A DNA stretch of 64,000 bases, from the NCBI GenBank assembly GCA_023101885.1, contig JALPQD010000514.1, forward strand, positions 1,331,602 to 1,395,601. Reading direction: 5' to 3'. The DNA comes from Typhlomys cinereus. Its lineage: Eukaryota > Chordata > Mammalia > Rodentia > Platacanthomyidae. Position 1 is the stretch's first letter; each line of letters starts with the position of its first letter. The position numbers were made by a program, and so were the translations under genes. Below are positions 22,871 through 35,135 of this stretch, one piece after another. The notes under the pieces are model-generated. The model ran no database searches, was not told where the DNA came from, and saw nothing but the letters and a program-made list of their open reading frames with translations.

Positions 22871-24104
22871 TTGCATGTGATTCAAAGTATCACATAGTTC
22901 TTTCACGCGCAATCTGTGTCTTAGCACAGTTGAAAACTGAATAATCCCACAGTATACACACAGTATAAGTATAGGTAACCTGCAGTAATTTTGGGAGCAA
23001 TATTCTGAGGAGCTGGGAAAAAATTAAGTGTAACTTTTAAAATGGGCCTTTTACGTTTTTTTCAAAGAATAGTCTCCCAGGGCCTGAACGTCTTCAGCAT
23101 CCCTCTTGTGTTTTCTCATAGGGCCGATTGAGCAAAGTGAATACCTGTAAAAAAGCCTTAAGACGCCCAAGCAGCTGGAGAGCAAGAACATATTAATGAT
23201 TAAAAAGCTGAAATACATAGCAAGAGAATTGTAAAGACCTGCTTTTCATCCAATTTAAAAAGGAGAAAAATGATAACGGGACAGGATTATATTTTGACAC
23301 TCTTCTCAAGAATACTGTATTCCTCATGAGGATTCATAATCTGTTCAATGCAGATAGCTCCCAAATCTCCTAAAATATGTTAGGCCTTAAATATGCTTTC
23401 ATGGTGATAAGTAATTTTTCATATGGAGTAATGTAATTTCAAAAAAATTGAGGAAATTTTCATATGTTATGTTAGCCTTCTTAGGCCTTGTAAAATGGCT
23501 CTGTCTAAACTTTTACATAATAGGTGGAGAAGGAAGACTGTTGTTAAAAGAATGCTATTTTTCAACAGTTTACTGAGCAATGTTTATGTTAGTAAGAGGA
23601 ATAAGCTGTGGAGTGAGGAGAGACTTGTGTATTACATTATGAAAGCCCTGTCCAGCTTGTCTTCCCTTTTACGAAGTTGAGAGTTCATTAAATGTCATGG
23701 AAACGCATTTGTATTATATAAATCCCTTAGATCCTTGGACGAGAACAAACATTTAAGAAAAATTCTTTTGCTTTAATAGTACACGGTTCTCTCACTGATA
23801 GCAAATCCATCTCAATTACCAGAATGCAAGTGCTTGCAATGGATTTGGTTTATACGATACTTTAGTAAAGTTTTTCTGAATGGATAAACGACAATCAGGT
23901 AGCATTTTCAAAGCATGAATGTGGTGATTTTAAAAAGGTAGATCTTATAAATTTCTATAATGAAGATTTTGTAAACAGAACAAATCTTAAAGTATCATGT
24001 ACTTCACTGCAGTCTGTCTCCTGTCTACATTCTAGTCCTTCACATTACATTATCTGAGTTTTTGTCCATGTGCTAGATCTTACTCTACATTCTATAAATG
24101 ACTT

Positions 24105-24196
24105 TTTGGGCGGAGAGGGTTGGAATTGAATCTAGGACCTTACACATATTGTTCTACCAAGTGTTCAACCACTGAACTATAGTCTCAGTTCTTTAA
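24105..24196 (-). mobile_element. ID-like SINE fragment
   Basis: Read on +, gaatctaggaccttacacat and ccaagtgttcaaccactgaac match the complement of an ID/tRNA-Ala-type SINE. Confidence 0.6.
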
Positions 24197-24544
24197 AGAC
24201 CTTATTTCAATTAATGCTTAAAGCAACCCTATGAAATGTTAACTTATTTAATACTTAATCCCATTTCAAGGTGGAAAAAAATGACACTTGAAACATAAGG
24301 AATCTGCTGTAATGCTACAATAGGCAGGACTCCAGTCTTGGTGTATTTAACACTAAAGCTCAATGTTGAAAACTTTTTCACTTATATTTTAATATTTAAT
24401 ATTTGCAGTAACTTTATCTGTGATTAGAATTACATTTTGTTGCATAGTTTATTGCCTGTGCCCTTAAGCAAACTGTGCATAACATAGATAGAGCAAGTTC
24501 ATTTAGATGTTTGTGCTGGGTTCAATGCTATTATTATAAGCCAT

Positions 24545-25130
24545 ACTTTTTTTTCTCCCATTTTATTTTTTTCCTAATCATACAAGTTCAATAAGTACCC
24601 TGTCCTTTCCCTCCTCCTCCCTCCCCAGTCATCCTCCCCTTGCACTTTCCCCCCTTCCCCTTCCTTTCACCCCCTCCCTTTCTTCCCCCTTTCCCAGTGT
24701 CTACCCCTTCCTCCCTTCTATCCCCTGGAGCATCCTTTTGTGTGAACACCAAACCTCCCTCTGAATTCTCCACCCTAGTGAGGGTTCAGGACTCAGTGGC
24801 ATAGCCCGAAGCCCCTTCTTGGGATCCCTGTTAATATGGGAACTCTATTATGACTGTTTAGTCCTTCTAAGGATCCTACTGCCTGGAGCCTTCTTTCCTT
24901 TGATCCATGCTAGACTTTGGGTGGTCATTGACATGTCAGCCATTGTGCAGGTCAGGCAAAGTCCAATCCTGGTTACTACAGTTCTAACTTGTGTGGAGTA
25001 TCTTGCATATCATTGGTCCTCCCCATCTTTAGGTTCTTACAATCTTGGGACCCTCTCTTCAGCAAGGTTCCCTGAGCTTTAGGATGGGGAGAGATTTGGC
25101 TGGTCTGGTTCTAAGTGAACAATGTAGGGT
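24545..25130 (-). mobile_element. L1 3' end
   Basis: Reverse complement of 52490-52908 over the shared part: the A-rich end, the purine block, the block with the complement of ccaaacctccctctgaattc, and gtcagccattgtgcaggtc. About 585 bp. No ORF2 remains. Confidence 0.8.
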
Positions 25131-25485
25131 CTTTGGTGTTCTGAATTGTTTGTTGTTGTATAAACAACAACAAGAAAGAGAAAAATTACTTTTAAAAATG
25201 GTCTATCTTGAACAGCTTTGCCTCTTGGCTGCTAACATGATCCCTAAGAGTGTGAATTGTTTCAGTTTACCAGTTATTAAATGCGTTGCTTACAAATCTC
25301 TCCCCCTCCCCCATTGGACTTATTGATTGGAAAGGAATTTTAATAATTATCCCTCCCATATCAATTTTCTAGTGATATCCATGAATAAACATACCTTTTA
25401 CTGATTTTGGCCTCTGACAATTTCTAGAACTAGTCCTAGATTTCTGGTCTGATAATCTAATGTTTTTCTTTTTCTTTTTTAATAG

Positions 25486-25578
25486 TCTTACGGAAAAGGA
25501 GCCAGAAGGAAAAACAGATTTAAAGGCTCAGATGGGAGCACTTCTTCTGACACTACCTCCAACAGCTTCGTCCGTCAG
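25486..25578 (+). CDS. CACNB2: CACNB2 shared second coding exon (beta2c/d)
   Basis: The exon has 93 nt and encodes 31 residues with no partial codons: [17 protein letters not shown], then [14 protein letters not shown]. It is a basic patch followed by a Ser/Thr-rich stretch just before the conserved core of beta subunits. The acceptor is strong: a T-rich tract from 25461 ends in aatag at 25485. The donor is CAG|gtaggg after 25578. Phase 0 at both ends lets it accept either first exon and pass to a core exon expected to begin Gly-Ser-Ala-Asp, which I do not find in the remaining 38 kb. From memory of the family, isoforms using internal promoters skip this exon, so it marks transcripts from the upstream island. 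The peptide agrees with the human and rodent sequences as I remember them. Confidence 0.94.
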
Positions 25579-28293
25579 GTAGGGGCGCTCTTGAGTTCAT
25601 GCTTTTTAGTAGTATCTTCGAAATCAAATGCTCCCTCTCCCAGTGGTCTTAAATTCTCTCACTTAAACTTTATATGGTACAGTTTTACTTGAAGTGAAAC
25701 TCGTGTGTAGTTTAATGCCCTAATGAAAATATTTATATTTTAAGTGCGACTCTGAGTAATAATAGCAAGTTGGGGAAGGTCAACTACGTAATTCATTTGA
25801 GGGGAGTTCTTTCAACAGAATGGCAAAAGGGCTGCTCTAAGGAAGGGTCCGTCATACATTGCTGGTTTACAAGGGAGGGAATGTTGATCATCCCAACTGC
25901 GAAGTTGAGATTTTTCTGTGCTTCTGGCTTGAATTTTTGTTTTCCTTTTTTCTGTCTTTGGCTTTGGATTAAGAAAAAGTGTTCCTAGTCTTGAGGTGAC
26001 TGGAGGTTCAATAGTATGTGTGATGGTTTCAAGATGTATTTTAAGTGATGGTCACTTACAGAGAGGAAAAGTTTGTTTTTACTGAAGCTAACCTGTGGTG
26101 TAGTCTTGCTCACCACTTTGGAACTGTCCCCTAAGAGTTTTATGTCAGAGTCAATCAACATAAACACTCTCACATATTGCAACAGAAAGAACTTAAGTCC
26201 CAGAGGAGACTGTGAAGGTGCATAGGTAACCAAATGTCTGAAGCCATGATTATGATTCTGCATGAAAAGCCCAGAAGGTACCAGTAAGCATGCAGCTTCA
26301 TCAGTTGCCTCTTAGTGGAAAGGGACACTGGAGGAGGGTGCTCCAGAGAATGTGCTTTTGTGGCTGAATGATGGCCTGTTCTGGCCAGTGCCCCCATGGA
26401 CAGTCACTTATGGGTAGCAGCTCATTGCCTATGATTGACATGTATGACATGATTGGCAGTTGGGAAAGTTGCCTTGCTTCCTTGGATGTCACCTATTCTC
26501 TGTTGGATCCTTTACCTGCATCCAAGTTTCCACCTTGGCTCCCAACTCGTTTGGCAAGAGCATCCTCTTTCACTTTGTGGGCTTTGTTTGTTAGAGGTGG
26601 TCACTCAACCCTCTCTTTGCCCTTGGGTGAGTCTGATGATACTTAGTGACACTGTCCCAAGAGAGCGCCACTCTTGTCACGTTGGACCTTTAAGTTTTCA
26701 AGCTACCATAGTTGGCTACCTGCTGTCTCTAAGCAAAGGCTGGCATGGCATGGTTAGGCATATAACGGAAGTGGATTTTCAAGAGCACTTAATGGAGATG
26801 TGTGGAGCCTGGTCACAAGACGGGGGCTTTATCTTGGCTGCTTGCTGTGTCCTTACATTTATATAGGCAGAGGGTGCTCCTTGCCTGGGCACTAGTACCT
26901 TCTGCAGTGTTTAATTACTCTAGTGTTAATATCTGACTAATTGTCAGTGAACTGGAAAAAATTTTGGTCTGTACAATTTGAGATTATTTTGGTGGCAAGA
27001 GGTTAAAAACAAGAATAGATTTTAAAAAAGGAAAGGGCCTTCTTCATTTAGAAACATTTGGAAGGAGAAAGCAACAGCCAGGGACAGCCTGTCGGGCAGT
27101 CATCTGCTGGTGATGTTGGAAGAGCTGGGCATGGTGAGATAGTTCGTGTGGATCAGGAGTATCACAGGCAGATCCAGCATCCTGGTCCTGGGGAGCCTTG
27201 GAGTCAGGTAGCTTAGGCAAATGGCAGAAGGGACCCCATGGTGTTTCCATTTCCAGCACCTGCTTTTATCCTGTCCTTGGGACAAGGGGCTTGATGGAGA
27301 ACGCTCAACTCCACAGCTTGGAGCCCGCCAAGCTTCTTGGAATATTAACAGTAGCTGCACCAAAGCAACAGACAATGCCAAGTGCATTGTGGAAGTTTCA
27401 AGGAAAACTGAAATCAAGCTGTTTGAAGTGAGCAAGTTGAAGTGAATTAAAATTTACAGTCTAGAGTCTATTTTTATTCTTCTTAAATTCTTAAAAGGCA
27501 AAGACCCCATTTCCCAAGTGTCCCTTTGGCTGTGTGTGCCTCTTTCATGGAATTTCGAAAGCTCAGTTTCAAAGTGGGAGGGATTACCACAGTGGATATT
27601 GATAGACTGAAATTTGTTTTTCCTCAAGATAATGCCCTTTTGACATTGAATTCTTAGTAATTTGCTTGAGACACAATTGAAGCTGGGAGACCTATTATTA
27701 TTTAAATGTAGCTATGCATTGTTAAGACATATGCAAGCTTGTGGGAAGACAAAAGAAAACTCTACTCCAAAAAGTAAAAATAGAGGTCCATCTCCTAGAA
27801 TCTTGGTGGAATGAAGCACTCACCCTGGCATGGATTTGGGGTGGTAATTACACAAGCAGCTCATCAAAAATCCATTTGCATCATCACAGAACAGAGACCA
27901 GCAGTTTTGGCAGGAATTTGAGTTAGAAATTGTATTTTTGTTTTGATAATTTAATCTCTGTTGAAACAACATTCATATTTTGCTGCCATTTAGAAGTAAG
28001 CAAAAGCTTACTCTGACATGGTATGATGGAAATGGATTCTGAGAGCGTTTGTATGGATGTGTAGCAAATGGTAAAAATAGGCATATTGGATATTTCAATG
28101 GTTTGAAAGAACATCATTTAATGCTTTTAGCCGTAAGAATGTGTTTTGCTAAACAAGTGGCTTGTGTTGATGTGTATTACCTGTCTGCTCACATTTATAA
28201 TTGGTATTAGGAAAGTGTTTAGTCAATGAAATTGGACCTCTGTCTCTCTCTTTTCATCCCTACCCCCCACCTTCCCTTTCTTCTTTCCTTCTT

Positions 28294-28392
28294 TGGAGAA
28301 GAAGTCTCGTTATGTTACCAAAGTTTGTCTTGACCATGATGATTCGAATAATTTTCCTCCAACCTGTCAAATATCTGGGACTCAAGGCATCT
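28294..28392 (-). mobile_element. B1-type SINE fragment
   Basis: Read on +, agtctcgttatgttaccaaag, tttgtcttgacc and atctgggactcaaggcatct follow the complement of a B1. Confidence 0.5.
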
Positions 28393-30129
28393 ACCAAGAT
28401 CCAGCATATAACTGGAAATTGTTTAGAAGTATCATTCAATTAGATTGTACCATGGTCTTTTAATTATAATTTACTTCTATATAATTTTGAAAACCTTAGA
28501 TTTTGCTTATGAATAGTATAACATTGTGTAAGGATTTTAAAACTGGGAAATACTAGGAACTATCAGGTTGTTATAAAGTTGATATTTAAAAGCTTTAGAG
28601 GTCGATGATAGGAATATTTAACATAAAAAATCATTAGGAACTTTTTAGCTATTTTGTGGGGAACTAGGAGAAAATGAGAGCTTGTTTAGGGCTACTTGCT
28701 TCTCCTGACAGGTATGGTGCTTTTAGAGGCAGGATCTTCACAAAGGTAAATGAGCAAGATGTGAACAGCCCTATTTTCACAGGACTAGTGTCCCTGGGGG
28801 ATGAGGGAGTAAGGAGTTGGGGTGGGGGGAATTCTGGGCTCCCAGGGGAAGGCTGTGCAAGGACACAGCAAGAAGGCCCCCATATGCAAGCTCAAGGACA
28901 GAGGTCTCGAGAGAATGTGCAAGTGCTCATGCGTGGGCTCGGACTTGACTTTCAGTTCTGTGAGCATGTCTTCAGTTTCTGTCACTCAAGCCATGTGACA
29001 ATTGCCGTGGCAACCCATGCAGACTCAAAATGCCTTGTCTACAGCGAAGTTTGAGAGGATGCCTTTTTTATTTTAAATATTTGATCTTACCATCAATGGG
29101 CAATATGTATCATGAGGTGTGTAACTCACATATTCAGTACAGGAACCCATCCAACTCTCCACATACCTGTGGGACCACTACTAAGGCCCCCAAATAAGTA
29201 CCACTCTAAATGCCCAATCAGGATCAGTTACAACATGCGTGCCTTCCTTCTTCACTGATACGTCCTCCGGACATCCTAAGTTCATTTTCTTATGCTTGAA
29301 GTGTTGTGTAAATTAAATCACTTTGCATCTGAATTCTTGCACTCAGTGGTAAGCTCATTCTGGTTATCTATTGTGGGCATTTTAGAATTAGCCAGCTTTC
29401 TTTGCTGTTCTTCCCTACATCGTATGGATGTATGTCCACATTCTATATGTGCAGCATTCTCACTAGAACCTAGGTTGCTATTTCAATTATTGTATTTATC
29501 TTTGATGCATGTAGGTGCATTTTTGCTTAGTGAATATAGTAAAATAAGGGATCGTGTGGTGTGTGGGTGTGTAATAAAGTCAATGCTCTGATATTGTTTT
29601 CTGAAGTGCCTGTGCCAGTTTGAATGCCACTAGTAGCCTCTGGCCACTTGAGTTGTTCAGAGGTGGCCATCACTTGATACAGCGTCTGTCATTTGTTCCA
29701 ACAGTGATTGTTCCAGAGTGGTTGCTTATGTTGTGTTACTTTCCATTTGATCCTATTATTTCTCTGTGGCTGGATCTGGGGAATAATTGTGGAACACTGT
29801 ATACAAATACATCTGATCTTTAATAAGTAACCTTTAGTAAATACCACTAGCCACACTAACTAGGTCTACAGCCATTTGGTTACTATTGAAATACATGGGA
29901 ACATAGTAGGATACACCAGAACACGAAAAACTGGAACATGTGTACATTGCATTTACCTGGGGGTTAATTTCCCAGACTTACTATTGTATTTTTTCTCCTA
30001 TTATCTTTTTGTGGAGGCTTTCATTAAACTTGTTAAGAAGAATCCTTGCTGTTAAAAAGTTACTTAAGGTTAAGTTTCTCTATTGAACTTTGGGGCAAGA
30101 CTATGATAGCCAGGAGGAATTGCTGCAGC

Positions 30130-30204
30130 TCGGGATGGGGTTTTATTTTGTGTGTTAACCTTGTCCACCATTACCTAACCACTGAACCATCTCTCTGGTC
30201 CTGG
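30130..30204 (-). mobile_element. tRNA-headed SINE fragment
   Basis: Ends with ccactgaaccatctctctgg, the complement of a SINE head. Confidence 0.45.
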
Positions 30205-30684
30205 ATATTGTTACCTGTGTGACGTTTGTGATGTTCCAGGGATTTATGAATGACTTGCCCTGTTGAAAAATAAATTTCTGGACTACTCTGTCCCTGCTGG
30301 AGTTTGGGGCTTTGCGTCATGTTCTGATTGTATTCCTGGGTGGCCTTTGCCCAAAGACTCGCTGTTATTACATATGTCAGTGAGATTTCTCCTGAGCTGT
30401 GCTGGGTGAAGTTATAGTTGGTTTGACTCTCTGCAAGAAAGCTTGTTATAAAGTGGACTCGCTAACACATACCAAACACACTGAAGGAAGCGTCTGTTCC
30501 CCTTGGGAGTTTCTTGAAACATCAACTGAAAGGAAAGTTGTTATGGTTGGTTTATTTTGTCTCTTTTGTTAATGTTGCAGATGAAATGTTACCTATATGT
30601 AATGTGTGAATAGTAGAACCTGGACTCATGCCTGCATGCATGCTCTCATTATGCACATATATCTTTCTCATTTAAGATGTGAGA

Positions 30685-31007
30685 TTTATTTCAGAAATTT
30701 ATGGGGCTGGAGAGGTGGCTCAGGGGTTAAGCCTCTGCCTTGCAGGCGGAAAGCCCTGAGTTCGGATCCTAGACCCCACGTATAGACGCCAGGCGGAAAC
30801 GGGGGCGGCCTGCATTTCCAGTCCTGGTAGGGCGGAGCCTGTGAATCCCGGGGCAGAGTAAACAAGGAGAAGGTAGAGGCGGTCCATGGTGGTTCCCCAA
30901 TTTGTCCATGGTTCTACACACACGTACACACATACACACATACATACATACACATATACGCACAATTGAATAAAAAAAATTAATTTTTTTTATTTCAGAA
31001 ATTTATG
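30685..31007 (+). mobile_element. Young full-length B2-superfamily SINE with perfect 19-bp target duplication
   Basis: The least decayed copy in the window. Head ggggctggagaggtggctca with a good A box, B box gagttcggatcctag and GC-rich body (gcggaaacgggggcggcctg, agggcggagcctgtgaatcc). The tail is CA-rich and then A-rich (taaaaaaaattaa). The target duplication tttatttcagaaatttatg lies at 30685-30703 and 30989-31007, 19 of 19 matching. The head resembles mouse B2, the body does not; it may be the dipodoid branch of the B2 superfamily. It keeps many CpG, a sign of recent insertion. Confidence 0.93.
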
Positions 31008-31299
31008 TCTTCAAGAAGCAGGGTAATGTTTAAACACACAAATTCTGAGTCTGAATTTTGTCATTTATAGTCAGCTCTGGTTCGGTTATTTTGCATGTAG
31101 GCATCTCAGCATCTTTACCTCAAAAACAGTGACCCCCCCTTGATCGTTAGATGTATGGATTATAGGTGCTAAAACTTGGACTATGCCTAGAAATACACCC
31201 CTAATCACTGGTTGAGAGTTCATCATAATTTACAAATTCTATCACCCATTAGTTAAAACCCGAATGAGATTAGGGTGCTTTGCTATTTCTCTCATTGGC

Positions 31300-31552
31300 A
31301 TAGCAATTCCTGACAGAAACAACTTAGAGAGGATTCGTTTAGCTCACGGGTTCAAGAGATGCCACGTGGTAGAGACTACTCATACCTTTGTAGATCAAAA
31401 AGTAGAAAGCTTGGTAGGCACTCCAGTAAGTCTCTTCTGCTAGTGAGACCACAGTTGCAAAGCCTCCCAAAACAGTGCTGCTAACTGGGGCAGCCGTCCT
31501 CATACATGTGAGCCTGTGGGGGAACATTTTATATCAAAACCATACACTATGT
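31300..31552 (-). mobile_element. URR1-like hAT fragment
   Basis: gacagaaacaacttagagagg near the start, catacatgtgagcctgtggg and attttatatcaaaaccatac at the end. These are the typical inner and outer blocks of the family. Confidence 0.55.
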
Positions 31553-32949
31553 AAAGATATGGGTCAATAAGAAACACAGGTATTTTAATGGTTTAAAGGC
31601 CCTAAGGTGAGTTCTATAATACATGAGTTCTAACTATTGTAAATCAAATTAACAAAATATTGTTCAAATTGTTTCTATACAAAAGGTATTCAATAAATAA
31701 AGCTTATCTTTGTTAAGATAATTGTAGATGCAGAGATTGCCTTTAATTCTATTATTAACTCTGCTCTTTTGTTGTGTGTTAGGAAAACATGCATGAGGTC
31801 TTTATCATCACGATACCTTCCTCCTTTCCCCCTCCCTGTTCTATCCCCCTCTCTAAACCCCTTCTCCCTGTAACAATGATTCTTAAAACTCTGTGTATTG
31901 GGGGCCTTGAATAAATACAATGTCTATTGCGTGAATCTCTTTCTTAGAACACTAAAGAAAAGAAAATTCATGAGGCCTATAACTTAGAAAGGGGAAACTC
32001 ATGTTCACACCAGACTCTCTGCTGGGTAAGTTAGAGGTATCAGGTAGGCAAGGAGTGACCTATAGCAAGGCCAGCTTGGCCCTGAAGGGCAGAACACTGT
32101 GCTGTTCTTGTCCAGCTATTGTGCAAGAGCTGCTAACTCAATAGATCCTTTGATATTGCCAAGGTCAAGGAAAACTAAACTCTGTCCCTCTGCAGATAAG
32201 TTGTGTTCATCAAAATTAAAGCAATCATGGGGGTGGGGTGGGGTAGGATGGAGGAACCATAGAAACTATAGCTGCCTATTTTGCCTGCTTCCTCTCCTTG
32301 TCCCCTCCTTTTTTTTTTTCCTTCAGTCTCTTATTTTCTCTCCCTATTTATTTATTTTTCTTTCTTCATTTTCTTAAATTGTCTTCTCCCTGGCCGCACT
32401 GGTGTGCCTGGCCGGCAGACTTCCTAAGATGAACACCAAATGCTCAGGAGATGACTTGCCAGCTTGGCTTCGGGTTGACATTTCTACATCACGGCCACTT
32501 TGCATTCACAGTACATGGTCAGTCACCAAAGCTCAGCTATGGGGGCTACGGGCCATGTTTGGCTGGGGTTCACTGGCTGTTTAGACCTGTTAGCTTTCAT
32601 AGAGCCGTAAGTCATAAGGACTGGTGTCCTTTGGGTTGAGAAATTGCGGCTTAAGATTCAACATTTTTTTTTTCTTTTTCTGGACTTTTTGGGCATCATT
32701 ATTCTCTGTGGTTGGCAAGGAAAAATCCAGCCACCGAGCTGGAGATTTTGTTCACCAACATATGTTGTGGTTGTAATGTAATAATCCTGTAGCTTCTAAG
32801 GGCTTCCAGAATCCAAATCAGGATGACAGAATGGAATGAACCAAATATTTAACAGAAGGTTGCGTGACGCTTTCAGGGCATGGCATTCGAAATAGATTCC
32901 ATTGCCTCCCAGTCCCCTGCTCCTGGGGCTGCTTTTTGGATCTTTCTAT

Positions 32950-33220
32950 TTGCTCACATTGGCTTTAAATATGAATGATTAATCACAGTGAAGCAAGTCT
33001 CCTTTTCAGTTTTGTTTCGCAAAGGCAGATTAAACTGTGATAATGATTACAGACTCCAGGCCTGTGGAGACTGATATGTTTAAGGTCAGATAAATCTTCC
33101 AGCCCTTAAATACTGGCTTGTTGCCTTACTGTGCCATGATTGTCACAAACATGCCTATAAATAATAAGGCAGGAAATTTATTGCCCCTGTGATTTCCTGC
33201 AAATGTCTTTTTATCCTATA
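32950..33220. promoter_or_regulatory. Candidate intronic enhancer with a MEF2 site
   Basis: Repeat-free segment with a perfect MEF2 consensus (ctataaataa, 33155-33164), a GATA-type agataa at 33088-33093, and tgattaat and gtgataatgattac motifs. CACNB2 is a heart and brain gene, so MEF2 plus GATA would make sense, but the function is inference. Confidence 0.3.
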
Positions 33221-33327
33221 AGGCATTTGCTTGGGTTTTATGAATGGCAGGATCTGTTTGGTCTCCTTGCGAATCTGAGGTGGAGGGAGAATTCCCATGT
33301 CCCTGTCAGAGGGCAGCTTTTTAAAGT

Positions 33328-33422
33328 TTGTTTTCTCCTCCCGCTATGTGGGCTTTGGGGGTTGGAACTCAGTTCACCAGGTTTGTGAGCAGGTGCCCTT
33401 AACCCTGAGCCCGTTCCCTGAG
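33328..33422 (-). mobile_element. SINE fragment (B3/B4-type)
   Basis: Read on +, gctttgggggttggaactcag, gtttgtgagcaggtgccctta and accctgagccc, the complement of a tRNA-derived head. Confidence 0.5.
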
Positions 33423-34482
33423 CTTTCTTACTCTCTGATAAAAAACAAAACAAAACAACAAAAAAGTTATCTAACACAATGGGCATTTTACTTTTATTCT
33501 TTTCAGAAGCTATATATACCTTAGAAGATAATAAAATGAGTTTGTGAATTCATACTTTAACATCTAATTAATTTGAACAGATGTCTACATGAACATAATT
33601 TTGTGGGAGACTAAAGAATATTATTTGTAAGAAATATTTTTTTATTCTCAGATCTATTTTTCACATATCAGACCACCTATCCCACAAGCTAGTCTTGATT
33701 AAGTTCTCTTTTTATTATTTTTGTGGATTTAGGTATTAGCAAAAAAAAAACTTGCATGTTTTTTTCTTTCACTGAGATAAATATATCCCCTTTACAACCA
33801 AGAATTATTTTTGCAGGTGCCTTTATTTTCTCAGACTCACAGATATGCTTTGAATTATGCTTTCCGTTAATGTCCTGCCTTCTTCTATTTTTATTTTTCT
33901 GCTGCTTGGTAAGGCACACAAAGGTTGAGATGTTGTACATACTGAATTAACTGCATGGGAATAGTTGGCAAAAATGAACTCAGATAATCTAATATAGACA
34001 AACTAGCAAGGGTGACTAGGAAAAATAGCGTCATTAAGCAACAAAGTAACTTACCAAAAGTGTGTGTTTCATTTAAACCTTAAACTTTCAGAGTCTTGCA
34101 GATCAGTTACTTCAAGTTAATTATTCATGCTCTTCACGGATGTCCTGCCCAGGGGAGGAATAGAGAGAGAGAAGAGAAGCTCTAAACCTATGCCATTCCC
34201 TTTCTGTCTTCTGCCTTCTACCCATGTGAGCGCCTGGTTACTCCCTCTCCCCCTTTGTGGATTTCTCTTTGGAAATCGTCATTTGATACTTGGCAGGTGC
34301 TAAAGAATTCATTTTCCAGACTTTGGGCCTAGGCATGAATAATGTTTGCTGTAAGCACTTGTTGCAGATTTAAAAGCTCATCACTTTCCTTACCTGTGAC
34401 GTATGTGTGCACGTGTGTGTGAACCTGCGCTTGTGACGCAGGAAGAGGTAGAAGGAAAGGTCCTGGGTTATCGCCTGGCTTG

Positions 34483-34517
34483 TGACTCAGAGCCACGACC
34501 TGTGTATGACTCAGAGC
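34483..34517. promoter_or_regulatory. Two direct AP-1 sites
   Basis: The 11-mer tgactcagagc occurs at 34483-34493 and again at 34507-34517. Each contains the AP-1 core TGACTCA, and the starts are 24 bp apart on the same strand. The surrounding 34380-34560 is repeat-free. Confidence 0.35.
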
Positions 34518-34999
34518 TTTTGGGATAATCTAAATAAAAATCCTGGTGATGAAGAAAAGTCAAATAGGTTCCCAGTTCAGATAATGGTTTACTTTATTAG
34601 GGTCACGACTTCAGGTATTTCACCTAAATAAACTAATAATCATATGACCTTCGTGACAGCTGTTCTTCCTTTTCTTGCTTTGAGACACTGTTCATACACA
34701 GCCACCTTAAGGGAGAGAGGACAACTACTTTGGCTTAAGGTTTCAGAGGGGTAGAGGAAATATATCAGTTCATTATGATGAGAAGTGAATAACAGAAGCC
34801 TGATGGATGAAATACATGTGAACCTTCAGGTGCAAACAGCAGGCAAATCATTAATGCAGGATTTGCATGCACAGCAATCCTACACATGTGTGTGCAAATG
34901 AACATCTGTTTTCTTTCTAGTTTTCTTTGTACCATTTACCTCCTATATTTAAAAAACAAGGTCATATTTCTATAGCAGTTTTTAATACTGGGGGGAGAC

Positions 35000-35135
35000 A
35001 GGGACATAGATAAAGACAGAGCGAGAGCGAGAGTGAGTGCTTGTGTGCAAACCCAAAGACCTGGGTTCGATCCCCAGAGCACACACAGTGGAAGGAGAGA
35101 ATTAAGGAGAGAAATTAAGTCCTCTGACCTTCACA
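35000..35135 (+). mobile_element. tRNA-headed SINE, decayed
   Basis: gagtgcttgtgtgcaaaccc, a good B box (gacctgggttcgatcccc), then cctctgaccttcacatatgtgc. Confidence 0.6.

Larger units (their letters stand above)
15819..25485 (+). other. CACNB2: CACNB2 intron between the first exons and the shared exon
   Basis: About 9.7 kb from the beta2c-type exon (10.1 kb from the beta2d-type). It starts GC-rich and becomes AT-rich by 16.6 kb. Repeats are listed separately. Unrecognised unique stretches are 16080-19470, 21300-22500 and 22900-24100. No further exon with the known beta-2 N-termini is seen. Confidence 0.85.
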
